Origin: Oxytricha trifallax
Lineage: Eukaryota; Ciliophora; Spirotrichea; Sporadotrichida; Oxytrichidae
DNA length: 64,000 nt
NCBI GenBank assembly: GCA_000711775.1
Contig: ARYC01000087.1
Location: forward strand, 228,006-292,005
Reading direction: 5' to 3'
Shown: in pieces, positions 48,344 through 61,625 of the stretch
Layout: every line of letters begins with the position of its first letter
Numbering within the stretch: position 1 is the first letter of the stretch
Notes under the pieces: model-generated
The model's input: only the letters and a program-made list of their open reading frames with translations
What the model was told of the DNA's origin: nothing
Databases searched by the model: none
Position numbers and translations under genes: made by a program

Positions 48344-49930
48344 ACATGATCACATTAAGGTTTCTAGGGACCTCCAATCAGCTAAGCATGATAACTGTTT
48401 AAGGGACTAACCCTATTTAAGTTGGATATTCTTTCCAAGTATATTGAGTCTTTTCATCTTCTCCTTTGTTTCTTCCTCTTCTTTTTCCTCTTCTGTTTAT
48501 CTTCTTATTGGCTTTATTACTTCCTTTTCTGTTTTTCTGATTAAGGATCTGAACTGTTTCTCCCATGTCTTCAAAATTTGAATTGTGAGTGAAAGTGTTA
48601 GACATTATTGGAGAATTTTAGTTGCTTTGTTATTATGAGGTCCTTACTTCTTGTGGTAATCAGCTGAGTGAAGTCGCTTTTTAGGAAGTAAGCATGTTAA
48701 GAAGCATTTGACAAAGATTTCCATTTTATTAATGTGTGGGTAGTAATCTAATGTGACTGAGATACAGCAAACTTGGTTGGCAGTTACGTTCTTCATTATG
48801 ATTAGCATCAAAAGTTTAAAATATTTTATCACTTTATTTGGCGTATTGACAGCCGACTGACTTTTTCCCTGGATTTCTGCTCCTAGGGTTGGGTCATCCA
48901 TGTTGATCCATTTAAGTAGGATGTCTCCGGATTTTTGAACTAACATAGATGTGATTGTTTGAGATAGCTCCTTGGCATAAATGCAAGATTCTCTTGTGTC
49001 GAATCTATCTACTTGCTAGGCCTTAGTAATGGAGTGCATATCTTAGTATGTGTTAGTTTTATGATTATAATTTTAATCATTAATTTAGGTATTTATTACT
49101 AAAACTTAAGGTTCAGTGTTTTATTTATACCCTATTTAATACAAACTTATATCGATGACGTATTTTATGTCATTCAATACTTTTTGGAGGTGATCCTTGA
49201 GTCTTTAGATTCTTTGGAATTACTCTCTATTTAGTGGGTATGTTTACTGGAGCTTTCTTAGTAAAAGCTTCCTTAGACGAATAGGTTAACCTCTTGTTTT
49301 TCTTCGACCGAACTCCAATCTTTCTCATTTTCTGAATAGATTACTTTCTTGGTTATAAGGTTTTAGTCGCTGTATTGGTCAGTTAGGCCCCATTTCTTTT
49401 TGAAATCTTCTACTTCTTTCTAAAGCAAACTGTCTCTGAATATATACGAGTCAACTTCTTAGGGTGGAGATGCTAGACTGTATTCAGTTCTGTTGTTTTT
49501 TGGGGTTGTCTGGTTGGTTTATTGAAGTCAAATAAACTATTTGTTTATTGATCTAATCTTAACATTTGAAAAAGTTATTAGGTCCATAGTTCAATCTAGT
49601 CGTCTCTGTACACAGTCTGTAATTGGAGTTTCGTTTAGGCTATTTAGAACTAATTGAGAATTTATAAGCCTTTTCTGACTAGTTTCTGGCTATAAAAGCT
49701 AAGATTTCCAGGATATGTAGTCCTATTGTTCTTTGTTGTTTTTATGACGTCTATTGTGTATTATTCGAGGTGATTAAGTTAGTAGTTTTTTATATCACCC
49801 TGGATGACATCTCTTGTGTTTTGCTCTGTATACCCATTCTGTGTTACATATCTTTTTATATCAAGAAATTGGTAAGAGTTTATTTAAGTCAATACTATTA
49901 TAGATTTTTGGAGTACATATTCTAAAAATC
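48344..49930 (-). CDS. long minus-strand coding region, unrecognised
   Basis: Upstream block (49930-49450): GYTEQNTRDVIQGDIKNYQL, NNRTTYPGNLSFYSQKLVRK. A second frame (about 49480-49190) is acidic: SPPQEVDSYIFRDSLLQKEV. The 3' block (49030-48344) is one uninterrupted frame of more than 220 codons with TAA/TAG as Gln: DMHSITKAQQVDRFDTRESC, ILLKWINMDDPTLGAEIQGK, SADYHKKQGPHNNKATKILQ, then a K/E-rich stretch and TGA near 48344. At least two frame changes separate the blocks (IESs, introns or damage). No domain recognised; too long and protein-like for chance. Candidate germline-limited gene. Confidence 0.6.
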
Positions 49931-50039
49931 TTAATATGTGTTAATTTATAGATCCATAAAATATTGTAACACTTCTCAAAATTACAGCTTTAATATAAAA
50001 AATCTCATAATAATTCAAACATAATCAAATATAATTCTT

Positions 50040-50475
50040 TATGCAATGAATGGCGATAACAGTTCCTCAAACTACTAAACCTAGTAATAAAATAAGCTTG
50101 AGCATTTCCAACCATACGCAGTGCTTAAACACATCGAAGCTTGAGTAAAGAATCCTTTGTAGGCAGTATTTATATCAAGGGAAAAAAGCAAATTAATTAT
50201 TATATTTACCACTTATGTACAGTTGAATGTAAGCATTGACACCATATATATATACAATATATCACCATTAACTTTGTATGATCTAGCAATCATGAAAGCA
50301 TCCTCAGTAAAACATTCAATGCTTACGTGTTTTTAAGTAGTTCGGAGTCTTAAGTTAATGTATCAATAATAGTCCTTGCTGCATTGCTCATTTGAAAATG
50401 CATGCTAAGGGCAGTCTTATTCAGGTTGAGACTGTCAGTATAAACGTAGTTAGGAGGGAGTGTATAGTAATGATA
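50040..50475 (-). CDS. minus-strand coding-like segment upstream of the 48-50 kb gene
   Basis: Reads PPNYVYTDSLNLNKTALSMH, QMSNAARTIIDTLTQDSELL, then in another frame SIECFTEDAFMIARSYKVNG, and possibly CLSTAYGWKCSSLFYYQ after an intron-like GTAAAT..AAAG. Same strand as the region at 48344-49930 and could be its 5' part. Not recognised. Confidence 0.45.
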
Positions 50476-51650
50476 GAAAAACATTCAATTAATAAGATAA
50501 TTTAAATACCTTAGATAAGTTTTAATTAGAGAAATGTGAAATAAAATATTCGAATTACAATATAAGTATCAGAAATAGATAATAATAAATCAAATACAAA
50601 CATATTATGGTACTGAGGAAGTAGAGCAAAATAGCAAATTCTTCTTACTATTGCACTACTATTAGTGCTGAAATATATATTATATTTGAATATGCTATAA
50701 TTATAATTCATAATGTTCTTTTTATTTATAAATAAATATAATAGAAATTGTGATAAATGATTTTGTTTATTTTGATAAGCAAGATTTATTTACAGATTAT
50801 ACAATACAACATTGTATTAATAAAATAAACTCTAATAAAATATTAATTTATATAATTTAGACTAAATTATTTATTTAAAATAAAAGCGAAATGCCATACC
50901 ATAATTTACACTAAGTTTTATATACATAAAAATAGTGAGCCAAAAAATAAAACTAAGTCAACTTAGCCCTAATGATATATAATCTTCCTTATTTGTAACA
51001 GGGAAAAGTAGGGAAAAGTGAAAATTGACAAATTACTGTTTATCATTAAAGTTATTACTTAAAATAGATTGGTAAAATCTTCCAAAATTATATATTTGGT
51101 GTCAATTGTAAGCACTAAGATCTGGCCAGAAGAATGTTAATCCAAGAAAACTTACTAGAACTTTATAAACAATTGTATATATCAATTCAAATAAACAACA
51201 AGAACGTAAAAATTACCCATGTAACTAATTATCGCAAATGATTATTCTACAATAAGTAGATAACAATCATATGGTATTATAAGAATTGAGATAAGGTGGT
51301 ACTATTTATTAATTAAAATTGTTATTATATTAGCGTAAATTTAATTTAATTAGAGAAATTGCCTCAAATTATTTTCCCTTATGAACCAATCAGAGTGTAA
51401 ATTATTTTTTATGCTATTTTTAATTGATTTCAGTGAATAAAATAACAATTTGTAATTAATCAATTGTACCCACATATTTAGATTATTATAATATTCATGG
51501 GATAAATAAAATATAAGATTTAGTCCTTCCATTCCAAATATCTACTCTGCCATTTCAACCATAACTTACTCACAGTTTTTATATACTTTGGAGTCACCCC
51601 AAAGCTAGTTATCAGTATCTAAAGCTTAAACTAAATTTACAATTAATCAT
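50475..51650. other. AT-rich spacer, nothing convincing
   Basis: Short open frames at 50526-50711 and 51350-51532 (minus) are Tyr/Asn/Ile-rich and look like noise. No RNA gene or repeat seen. Confidence 0.55.
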
Positions 51651-51659
51651 TAAAGGGAG

Positions 51660-52575
51660 ACGACTTAAAGAACTCAAGTGACTATTGTGATACTTCAGGT
51701 AATTCTAAACCATATTAAATGTTATAAACCCTTATATTGAAGTAGAGGATGTTTCAGATTGGGATGATGACTAGAGTGGATACATTGAAAACTGTAGCGA
51801 GACAATCAATTGGTATTCAAAAAATCAGAATTTAATGAGTAGCGAGAAAGCCACTCTATTAATTGAAAATCCTTGTTAATTTCAATAACACTAGAATAAA
51901 ATGTGCAAGATAATGCGCAAATATAATTATTTAAACATGCAAATAATGGATTAATATGCCAACAACAAAAATGCTAGAGACAGAATACTTTAAGAGTATG
52001 GGAACAATTGTTTGAGAAGGAAGTCAAAAGTAACATTAAAAATCTATTTTGCGTGAACAAGAGATTGCCTCAACAACTAATTTAAACAAAAAGGTTAAAG
52101 TGGCCAGCATACTTGCATAAAAACCTTAAAATAAAACTACAAATACACCACCAAAGAAGCTAATAATGTATAATCAACATCAATAGAAACAAGTGGGGTC
52201 AAAACAGAAAATAGCAACAGTGTTGGAAAGCCCTAAAATGAACACCCAGGCTATTCAGCTACCTCTCAGTGATTACGAGTCAATTGCCTATACAGCTACA
52301 TTCCAATTCAAGGATCTTTCTAAACAAGTAGACCACATCAAGGATGATCTTCATAATATTTAACTTAATACAACTACAATTTACTCTTAAATATTTAATG
52401 TCTAATAATTTTAATCATAAAAACCCTAGCTTATTTGCCTAAATAGATCTAGAATGGTTGTTGATGTAATAATTATACCAAGCCAGGAAATATAACATCT
52501 GAAATAAGAGACAAAGAAATCATAAGGTCTCAAGAAACCATAAGTAGCTGAAAAAGAAATTGAGGAATGAAATCT
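51660..52575 (+). CDS. Q/N/K-rich coding region, unrecognised, with a frame change
   Basis: First frame (about 51730-52056): VEDVSDWDDDQSGYIENCSE, NQNLMSSEKATLLIENPCQF, NNKNARDRILQEYGNNCLRR, ending at TGA. Second frame (about 52055-52570): EQEIASTTNLNKKVKVASIL, MNTQAIQLPLSDYESIAYTA, FQFKDLSKQVDHIKDDLHNI, GLKKPQVAEKEIEE then TGA. The overlap near 52030-52060 suggests an IES, intron or frameshift. Many TAA/TAG as Gln. Function unknown. Confidence 0.6.
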
Positions 52576-54940
52576 ATAAAATATGAGGCCGATAGAACTT
52601 CTCCATGACCATAATTTTATATAAGCAAATCCTTGAACCTTAATGTGAATAAATTATTAATACAATGATTATAATAATTCGAGATTCTAGATCAGATTGT
52701 AAAACATAGCAAAAATAAATGTGAATGTCTATAATATATTGAATTTTAAAATGAGTTCCTTATTATAATTATAATTATAGTTATTATAAATTATTTGGTA
52801 CCACAATTAACTATTATATCCATAAAGATATAACTAATCACTTTTAAGAAAGTATATTTAATTATGTTGATGATGGGGTTATATAAATAATGAATAATAC
52901 ATCACAATTTTGAGTAATTAATGGAAAAAATAAGATTATCACTGATTATTAAATGACCTATTTCCCATTGAATAGAATCAATATGAAGTATTATTTATTT
53001 ATGCAATTAACTTAATAAACTTAAGTATGTTAAGGGCTAAGCATTTACTGCTTTTTAAACATATTTATATTGACTTTTGGACATCTAAGATTGTCTCCAT
53101 ATAGTCTTAGTAGTCATAACGGAGTTTAGAAGAGCGAATAGGGAAAATATTGGCAGAGGTAGATAAACAAATGAATCCCATATGAAAAGAAGAGATCTGC
53201 CGGAATTTATGGATATTCTATAGCGAATACATTTTAGTTAGTATATAATTTGATAGTTTTTTTTTTCATTTTTAACATTCGCTAATTACCACTATAAGTA
53301 TTGGATTCTGCAAAGGCAATCCATCGCTATTATTGAAATACAAACTCCTTAGCTACTGTAGAAAAATGATGGAGACTCAACATATATGGAAACTTAAATG
53401 AGTTCAATGGAATGTTGCCATTATTAAGATTAGGAAATGTGTAAGTCTATCTGGTGAAATTACAATAAACTTTTGGCAAATCATGATGCTTGTATTATCT
53501 TTTCCTGAGAAATAAATAAGATGAGTATTTGATAATCATGTAATAGCATTTGCTACATTAATTGATGTTCCAGAAAGACAGTCAATATTATGTTTAACCC
53601 CAACTTCACTTATAATGTTAAAATAAAAGTATAGGAGTAATAACTATTGTCAAAATTTGTTGCCAAAATTGAAGTAAATGGCATTGGATTATACTGACAT
53701 AATTGCGATCATCTTTTGTTATAATTCTTTAAGAATTACTCGATGAAGATGGAACGATACTTCCTCTACAATGTATAGTAAGAGACAAAGTGATGAGAAT
53801 TAAATTTTGAGTTTTCAAAACAAGACATGGCACAGATTTACCCCTTTCATAGCTATAATGGATAAATATAGAAACCTATTTATGAGTTATCTTTTTATTT
53901 CTTACTATTACAACCATTTAATTGCATAATAAAAATTTTAAACATTATGTGAATGAATAAGCTATATATAAATATATAAAGATAATACATTGACGATAAA
54001 TAAGATAACATTATAAGAAAATGACGTGAAAGAAGATGTACTGTGATAACCAGTTAATGAGAACAAGTTTTCATGTATTGATGAAACTAATGGTAGAGAT
54101 ATTGTTGCTTTCTGTACTAAGGATGTTATAAAATAATGTATGATTTACTATTAACTCTGTATTCTAAATTAACAATATACTAATCTTGAATTATTATATC
54201 AGCGAAGTCAAGAGCATTTCTAGATATTATGAATGCTATCATATCTTTTGTTTCCATATTTTAAACATTAAATTCTGAGATATCAGCTTAAATACATTAA
54301 AAGGAAATATTAATGGCAGCATTTTTATTTATATATTCATAGCCGTTTGGAACAAATTGGACTCATTTCAGTATAATGATAAAGTAAATCTATCTTAAAT
54401 TAATGGATAAAATGCGGTTATCTATTTAAATAAATGACTGATAATAATTTGTAACATAAAATATATATATATAAAAATGAATTAACTCAATTAATAAAAT
54501 TAATTATATATACAAACTTTACAAGAGTCTATTCCTTTTAAATTTAAATACCTATAAACTTTGAAGCAATTATCAGCTCTAATTAATCCTTACTATTCTA
54601 CTGCTTTTAATCGTAGTAACTATATCTATTTAATAATTATATTCACTTATTTTTAATTTATCATTATATCATTATATTAAATAAATTTAAACAATTAATA
54701 TTAGTAACATATCCCAATATAAACGATTAAATAGGCTCTGATAAGTACCAAAAAGAGAAAGAACGACAATATGTTAATCAAACAGATGAGTTACCAGATG
54801 ATTTTAACGCTGTTTATGTCATTAATTTAAGGTAATTATTACTATGTTCAATCATGTCTTGACGTCTTCTCTCATTTAACAATTATTATAACAATAACTT
54901 CTATTATATTTAGTAATCTCTTTGTGTTATAGTTAATTAA
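52576..54940. other. AT-rich region with weak, decayed-looking coding traces
   Basis: Around 53080-53460 two short plus frames look weakly protein-like (EFRRANRENIGRGRQTNESH; FCKGNPSLLLKYKLLSYCRK) but change frame often. The rest is AT-rich. No element ends, RNA gene or strong ORF seen. May be decayed germline sequence. Confidence 0.4.
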
Positions 54941-54954
54941 ATAAATTAGTGAGA

Positions 54955-55200
54955 GATGAGAGATAGATAAAATGAATTCAAAGACAAGAGCATGCTCCTC
55001 ATGGTAGCAGCTACCAGAAGAATCAGACACTACAGGAGTCAAAGATGGTAAAAGACATGCGCTTGAAGGGAAAGACAAGCAGAGAGTAGCAGCATAAAGC
55101 TAAATCTCAAAGCAGCTATCTTCAAGCACTGTAATTTGATGCAATATGTGCAGATTGATCTGATAGAGGAGTTATAGTTATGAAAGCAAGATTCTTTAAA
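54955..55200 (+). CDS. small coding-like island
   Basis: All three plus frames are open for 50-60 codons; the most protein-like are QRQEHAPHGSSYQKNQTLQE and the C-terminal LNLKAAIFKHCNLMQYVQID followed by TGA. GC-richer than flanks. Frame choice is not settled and the product is not recognised. Confidence 0.3.
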
Positions 55201-56055
55201 TGAATAGTTGTAAGCAGTACTTTATGAATTAGTGATGGATAAATGTTTCTATAAAATCAAAATATTAATCATTAAACATTGAAAGAGATGGCAAATGCTT
55301 ACATTAAACTCCTAACATTGCCAAAACAATATAGTAAAGACTGTTTTCTGAGACAATAGTGGCTTGTTTTATGAAAAAGGACTACATAACTGGAAATTAA
55401 ATGGTACTTAATGGTTATCAATTGAATAACAAGTGAATTATTATAACTAAAACATATTCATAAAAATTTAAATGTTAAATAAATAAATCAAATTTTGTTA
55501 TTAACCATTAATTGCCTTGCTTAAATCTATAAATATTATTTATAATTATACTAAAAGATAATAGAACAAATGTTAAATTATCTAAATAATTAACAGAATA
55601 AACTGAATAGACAGTGTTTAAGTCTTCCCAAGACCAGAGTATTGATAAAATATTCAAGGTTTTGAATTTAACAATGATGTTGACGCCGATTATCACATTC
55701 AATGTTTAAATGAATAAAAACTCTTCAAATGATGTTATTAATATTAATAATTTTTTTTCACTCTTAAATACATCGAAATAGTATAGTTAAGTAATTAATC
55801 AAATATAAATTAATAAATGAATAGAATTCTCAGTCAACATATAAATAGATAAGTAATGTCTAATTAAACACTTAATCTGGGTATTTAGAGGTCAAGGAAC
55901 AATAGTAGACTACTTAGAGAGCAGTCAAAGAAGAAATGAAGGTTTACTGAGGACATTTGGCTCTCACAAAAGTCCATGACAAGCACTCTTTCTTTAGCTT
56001 GAAGCCATGCTATCTCTAAAAGTACTCAGTTCGTGAAGGTCTAGTGAGATCTGTC
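55200..56055. other. AT-rich spacer with a short GC-richer patch
   Basis: 55880-56050 is GC-richer (for example GAGGTCAAGGAACAATAGTA) but no frame on either strand is convincing. The minus-strand open frame at 55508-55702 is Ile/Leu/Asn-rich and probably noise. Confidence 0.45.
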
Positions 56056-57180
56056 TTTTTTTACATTTAATTAATTTCATTTTCTTTAATAATTATAATT
56101 TTGTCTTTAATTTATATTCATACTTTTTTTCTTTATTGATATTACAGTGTTATTATTTAATTTTATATTATTGTCGAAAAGTATAATTTAATCTAATTTT
56201 TAAATCTTTTTACTTTTTAGTAATTTAGATTTATCTTATCGTTTAATTATATTTGATGTGTTTATTTTATTTTCTTACTTCATTTCTTTTTGTTTTACTA
56301 TTTTAAGATTTTTTTCATTTAATTAAACGTTTGTACTTTTTAATTTAAAATGTTCATATTAATATCTATTTATTTCTTATCTTTCTTATCATATCTTTTT
56401 ATTGTAAATGTTAATTAATATTTTCTATAATACTTTTTTCTATTAGGTTTTTATTAATACTTATTATGTTTTGTTTAAATTGCCTATTTAATTAAGATTC
56501 TTTTTGGACTTGAATTTATTATTAGTACCTATAATATATCTTATAATCTCTACAATGATATTTTTCTCTTATTAATATTTCTCGACTCTATTTTAGTTCA
56601 AGGATTATAAGATGATTCCTTAATCATTTTATATATATTTAACTCAAAATTTAATTTGGTAGGTGTCTATTGTTCTATTATTTAATTTTAATATTTAGCT
56701 CATTTAAGTATTTTTAAAATGGTTTTTTATGTTATCATTTCACCTATGTTATTATTTTATTTTGTTTTTCTTTATTTTACAATTATTTGTATATTGTCTT
56801 CAAGTCCGTTTCTTACTTCTTTCAGTGTTTTAATTATAAAATTTTATACATATATTTAAAACTTTTTAATTTAAAATGCTAATAAATCCTTTTTGTTGAT
56901 TTACATATGAAATAACTTAAATCTTTTTCTTTACTATTTATATCTTGATTTTGTTATTTATGAGTTCTGTTCTTATCTGTTAATTATTCTTATTATTTAT
57001 TTTTTTTTTATAAATATACTTTACGTTAAGTTTATTAATTTATTTTACATCAAAGAATATAAAAAATAGGATGAGAATAAATAAAGTAAGCTACTACATG
57101 TAATAAATATACTTGACACGCATTGTAATTTAAAAGTTATTAACTTTGTTTATTATTTTATTTTAACTTGTATTTTCTTC
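56056..57180. repeat. 1.1-kb T-rich strand-asymmetric low-complexity block
   Basis: Plus strand strongly biased to T over A with very few G, e.g. TTTTATTTTCTTACTTCATT. No coding frame and no exact tandem unit. It ends abruptly at the GC-richer segment beginning near 57180. Confidence 0.75.
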
Positions 57181-57189
57181 GAATGTTGA

Positions 57190-58570
57190 GAAATTTATTG
57201 TAGAAATAGGATTGCCTGGGCACCCTTAAGTTAATGATCTCCCTGTGTGTGATAATTATTGCTCATTACCCACAATATCTGTAATAATTTATTAAGCTAG
57301 AAATCACCAACTTGCGGATGATTAGAGAAATAGAAGCTCAGGCATTGATCGCCTTACTGATTTAAATTATTAAGTTGAAAAGCTGGGAATTTTCCTTCAT
57401 TTCGAACAAGAAGACTATTGATATTTTGTTTCTCTTCACATGAGTCACTGTTTACTCTCATCAATGTACTAGTAACTATTCTTTTATCAGGGGGATATTT
57501 ACTAGTATACTGATTATACACGCCGCTTAAAGGCGTTTAGAAACAATAATCAGCAAAATTTTCAACTCAAAGAAGATTCTTTAGCTCTACCAACATTTGT
57601 TGAGTGAATTTAGCAAAATAGACTTTTGTTACTACTGAGATATCAGTATTACAAACGAAAGTGGGGATAAACGTGAGAGTAGCTCTCTTCTATTGTCACC
57701 ACTCTAAACAACAGACGTAATCTCTCGACGGTGGAGTCTCCGACTCAGTCATCTCTCATACGAACAGAGATAAGCGAGCATCTTTGTTTTAAAGTCAACA
57801 CATGCCATATCTTTAACGCATTTCACATGTCTCCTCATTGAATCTTGAGCTAAAGTTAGGGGATCTTTACGAGTAACTTTGTTTTTTGTACTCTAAGTAT
57901 CTCCTTCGTCTTAGTACAGATTGAATACCGTATTGATACAGTGGAGGTGAATTAGAAGATTCCTATTTTTATTATCAGACTTCAGAGGTGAGTTAATACT
58001 CTCCAATAGACAGCCTTAGGATTCTCCAATAATTTTTGCAGTTACACTATAATTTCTCAATCTCCAGTAAGATTATTCGATCAATGAGACAAGAGTTTTA
58101 GCTTTCTGAATTGTTGGTGTTTAGAGCATACTCATTGGGATTAACAAGATTTTCTTTCAATTCTTTCCTTTTAATTTATTTTTCATTTTTGCTTTAATCA
58201 TTAACTTTTGTCAATAAAAATTGGTTGCGTCATGAATTTCTAATCGCCATGGAATCAATTACGACAGGAAGCACAATTTATTAAACCGTATTCTACACAA
58301 AGGTTTTCTCTCGCTGTAAGGATGGCAAGAGAAAGCAAGTAACAGCTGATACTGCCCAAATCTCATATATCATCCTAACTCCTTGAGATTTTCCATTATT
58401 TGATCGAGTATGTATCATGAATTAGATTTGTAAGATACCACATTCTTCCATATATGATCTATTACTTGTTGTAGGTCTGCCCATTCACTTTTATAAAACC
58501 TTCCCCGTTCTGATACTATGATAAATAACCATTGAAATTGTTATTATTATTGTGAATAGTGACTAAACCC
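57190..58570 (+). other. GC-richer 1.4-kb germline segment, coding status unclear
   Basis: Composition resembles coding DNA and contrasts with both flanks. Plus-strand stretches that read plausibly: LPVCDNYCSLPTISVIIYQA, HMSHCLLSSMYQQLFFYQGD (open for about 60 codons to 57605), VSPRMARESK-like basic stretch near 58310. In-frame TGAs recur about as often as chance predicts, so no single ORF is supported. Could be several MDSs, a decayed germline gene or an RNA-coding region. No rRNA, tRNA or snRNA recognised. Confidence 0.4.
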
Positions 58571-59150
58571 TAGCCGAATCTATTTGAGGTTTTTAATTTA
58601 ATATTATTATATAATTAATTAGCTATTAAAATAAATTAAAAGAGGAATCAAGTTTTTGTTGCATTATATTTTAAGATATATTAACTTTTTATTTAAAAAT
58701 AAGATAGAAAATTTATTCAGTTGTTTTTAAATAAAATAATCAAACTAAATATCTTTAATTTAAATTGTTATTTAATTATTTAATTTAACCAACCCTGTTA
58801 TGCAAACAAAAATTATTCTTTCATATACAATAATAACAATGGATATTTTAATTTCATTGTAAATATTATTTACTATTGTTAAGACTTCCCATTAAAAATA
58901 TTAAATAAGTTTAATTAACTTCAATTCATATATTTATAGTTGGCATTTTGCAGTTAAATCCGATTCTATTGTATTTTGGAGTATTTATAATTAAATGTTT
59001 ATCCATATTCAATTTGCTTTATAAACTTATAATTAATAAATTTGCATAATCAATCTAATTGTAATAAATTGAATTTAATTCATTAAAAAACAGTAAAATT
59101 GACAATACCTCTTATATTAAGTAATTATTATATTATTTCCAATGATCCTT
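58571..59150. other. AT-rich spacer, nothing seen
   Basis: Over 80% A+T with no convincing frame or repeat. Confidence 0.6.
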
Positions 59151-59164
59151 CTTAACAAGGAGAT

Positions 59165-59405
59165 ATGACCAGCCAGACAGGTGCATTGTTTATTGCTACT
59201 AACATTAAAGATCTCTTTCTCCTTTGAATTCAAGGAGTCGTAAGCAAGAGATTAATGTGGTAGTGGGCAAATGTGAAATTGCATGAAGATGGCCTTGGTT
59301 AAATTGCCTTATGCGGTAAAAACTGGATAGGAGAGCAGGTTCTCATTCAGTTGTTGATGCGTCATTGATGATTCTCCAATCTTAAACAAGTGACTTCATA
59401 GTTTG
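59165..59405 (+). CDS. small coding-like island with an internal TGA
   Basis: MTSQTGALFIATNIKDLFLL then TGA at about 59225, immediately followed in the same frame by IQGVVSKRLMWQWANVKLHE and LCGKNWIGEQVLIQLLMRH to tandem TGA. Composition is coding-like. Either two short ORFs, one decayed ORF, or an MDS. Not recognised. Confidence 0.3.
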
Positions 59406-60049
59406 TATTACTCTACAATTATAATAATAATAAACATTTATTGAATAAATTGATTTATATTGATAATCTGTATATATTTAAGTTAGATAGTGTTTCAAAA
59501 ATCAAAAGCTACAATAAAATGTGATTAACATAGCAATAAGATGTTTATATTTCAATTAAAAGGCATACTGGAAATTTTAGATGCTTTTCGAACAATGAAC
59601 TTTCATAGTAACGAATTTCGTGAAAGAATGACCTCTAAATCAAATAAGTAAATAAGTTATTAATCACATCATTATATATAACATTTAATTCTATTTAATG
59701 ATTATATTATTTATGGTTGTTAAAACAAATTATTATTATTATAAATGAATAAAGCAAATGAAGAAATGTAGAGTTTGGCCAATTCATTGCATAGACTAAG
59801 TTTAAATTGAAAAACAAGTTGAGCTCAATCAAATCAAGCTATTTAATTGTTCATTCATATATTACTTACTTTATGAGATAATCAATTAAGTAGACTTGGA
59901 TGATAGCATCGCCATAACTCACCTTTATGCTACAATTAAGAATTAAAAGCAGCAACTAGAATCTTAACTAGCAATCTTTAAACACTCAACAGCATTCAAT
60001 TGAAATAATTTTCATTTAATTATATATTTAATAAGTTATTTTTCATTAT

Positions 60050-60560
60050 ATTATTAATAACTATAACTAGAACTGGCTACAAGTAAGCTTAATAGTGCTA
60101 AGTGGAGCATATCACTCAATTCGATGAGCACAGTAGTGGGATTTTTAAGCAGAAAGAGATCAATCGAGCTTAACTGATAAAATTGCAGTGACCTTGCATG
60201 GACACAGCTTCTTGAAATGTAACAGCTTTAAGCATCTGCAGTGAATTATAGCAGTTAACTGTATTTAATCTCACTAGGTAGTGCGATTGAATAAAGCAAC
60301 AATTCTAATGCAATCAATAAATTCATTGATTTAAATTATACTTACAATAATAAATACATTTGTAGATATGTTGAGATGGTTGCTGCTAATCAAACAATTA
60401 AGTTGTAGGCTTATTCACATAAAAGAGGGTTGTTTTAAGTCTTAACCAGCTACACACAGGATTTAAGCAGGAATCGAAGTAAGATTGAAAACAGAAAAGA
60501 GAAGGTACAAGGACACCAAAACTGATGATAAATGTCACGGTCATTGGAGTAAATGATTGT
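60050..60560. other. moderately GC-rich patch, no clear ORF
   Basis: Less AT-rich than its flanks, but no frame exceeds about 30 codons without TGA while also looking protein-like. Nothing recognised. Confidence 0.4.
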
Positions 60561-60707
60561 GTCAGCTACTTGGTTTAATTAGCAATATTTACATATTTTG
60601 AAAGTTAAGAATTAGAAAATGATGATTAGTTTCATATTATAATCAAATTAATTAATTTATTTAAGTAACTATCAATCATATACTTCTTTGTTGTTATTCA
60701 AGGCATA

Positions 60708-60987
60708 ATGATGGTGGCATTTCAGCTTGGACCAGACACAGCAACTACAACTCCTGATACCTCAACTGCAGCAACTATCACCACTGCAGTCTCAGGCATA
60801 GACCACAATCAATTCAACAATTCAGTTCGGTTGATACTCTACAAGCATTATTTTCATTTGTTTATTGCAGTTCTAAGCCAAGCTTTTAGCTGGTGTTTAA
60901 TTATTAGAATGAAGCAATGGTAAGTTATCTTGGATACACCAATATCGTAGGAGTTTGATTTCAAAGAAGAGCCTTGAGCATTGTTTA
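60708..60987 (+). CDS. short Thr/Ala-rich membrane-type ORF, unrecognised
   Basis: ATG 60708: MMVAFQLGPDTATTTPDTST, a Thr/Ala-rich segment, then VRLILYKHYFHLFIAVLSQA FSWCLI hydrophobic stretch. In ciliate code it continues past TAA at 60921 as VILDTPISQEFDFKEEP to TGA near 60978. The GC-richer composition stands out from the surroundings. A GTAAGT at the TAA could also be an intron donor. Family unknown. Confidence 0.45.
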
Positions 60988-61407
60988 AATAAGGTTTAAA
61001 TTAAGAAGTCAACTAGGGGATTTATGATAATATTTTGAATGCTTAAATTCTATAAACGTATGAGAATGGAAAATAATAATTATCTTATAATTAATAATTA
61101 GTAGTATTTAATTTCTTGAATATAAATATAATTGATACATTTCATCTCCTTATTCTCAGAATAGCTTCCTATTATCATTTAAATGCTTTGTATTTGCCAT
61201 TAATGAGCACAGCAGTTTGAAGCCTTGGCCTTAATCTAAAATAATGGACAAGATGTTTCATGATCCTGCATATCTACCTTCGATAACTTAACTTCAATCA
61301 AGACATAAATAAACACTAAACATTTATAATTTACTAAATAATAATTAATATTTACCATTTCAAAGCACTTAATCAGTTACACCACAAATATCAACTGATT
61401 CCTCATC

Positions 61408-61625
61408 AAATCACCCTCGGTCTAGGATTACCTGGGTGAAACCTCTGTCATCTGTTGTCATCTCGCGCTTGACTGAAATGATCACTGATAGATGAACCAA
61501 GGAGACTGCGGAGTTATGCACTAGGACATTCACTGCTTGGACTTGATCTTGCTCGTGTGCTTGGTGATGTATAAAATGGATTGTGGTTTCATTATTATCC
61601 ACCAGTGAGAGTGCCTCCTCTCTTC
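61408..61625 (-). CDS. short minus-strand coding-like segment, unrecognised
   Basis: Frame open from about 61625: EEALSLVDNNETTIHFIHHQ, EQDQVQAVNVLVHNSAVSLV, ISVKREMTTDDRGFTQVILD and a TGA near 61408. Even amino-acid composition and lack of AT-driven residues suggest real coding. It may be one exon or MDS; no upstream continuation found. Confidence 0.45.

Noticed and set aside
57194-58560. A single 450-codon ORF using TAA, TAG and TGA all as sense codons
   Set aside because: The frame contains about eight TGAs, close to chance expectation for this composition, and other genes here clearly use TGA as stop. Treating all stops as sense makes any frame open.
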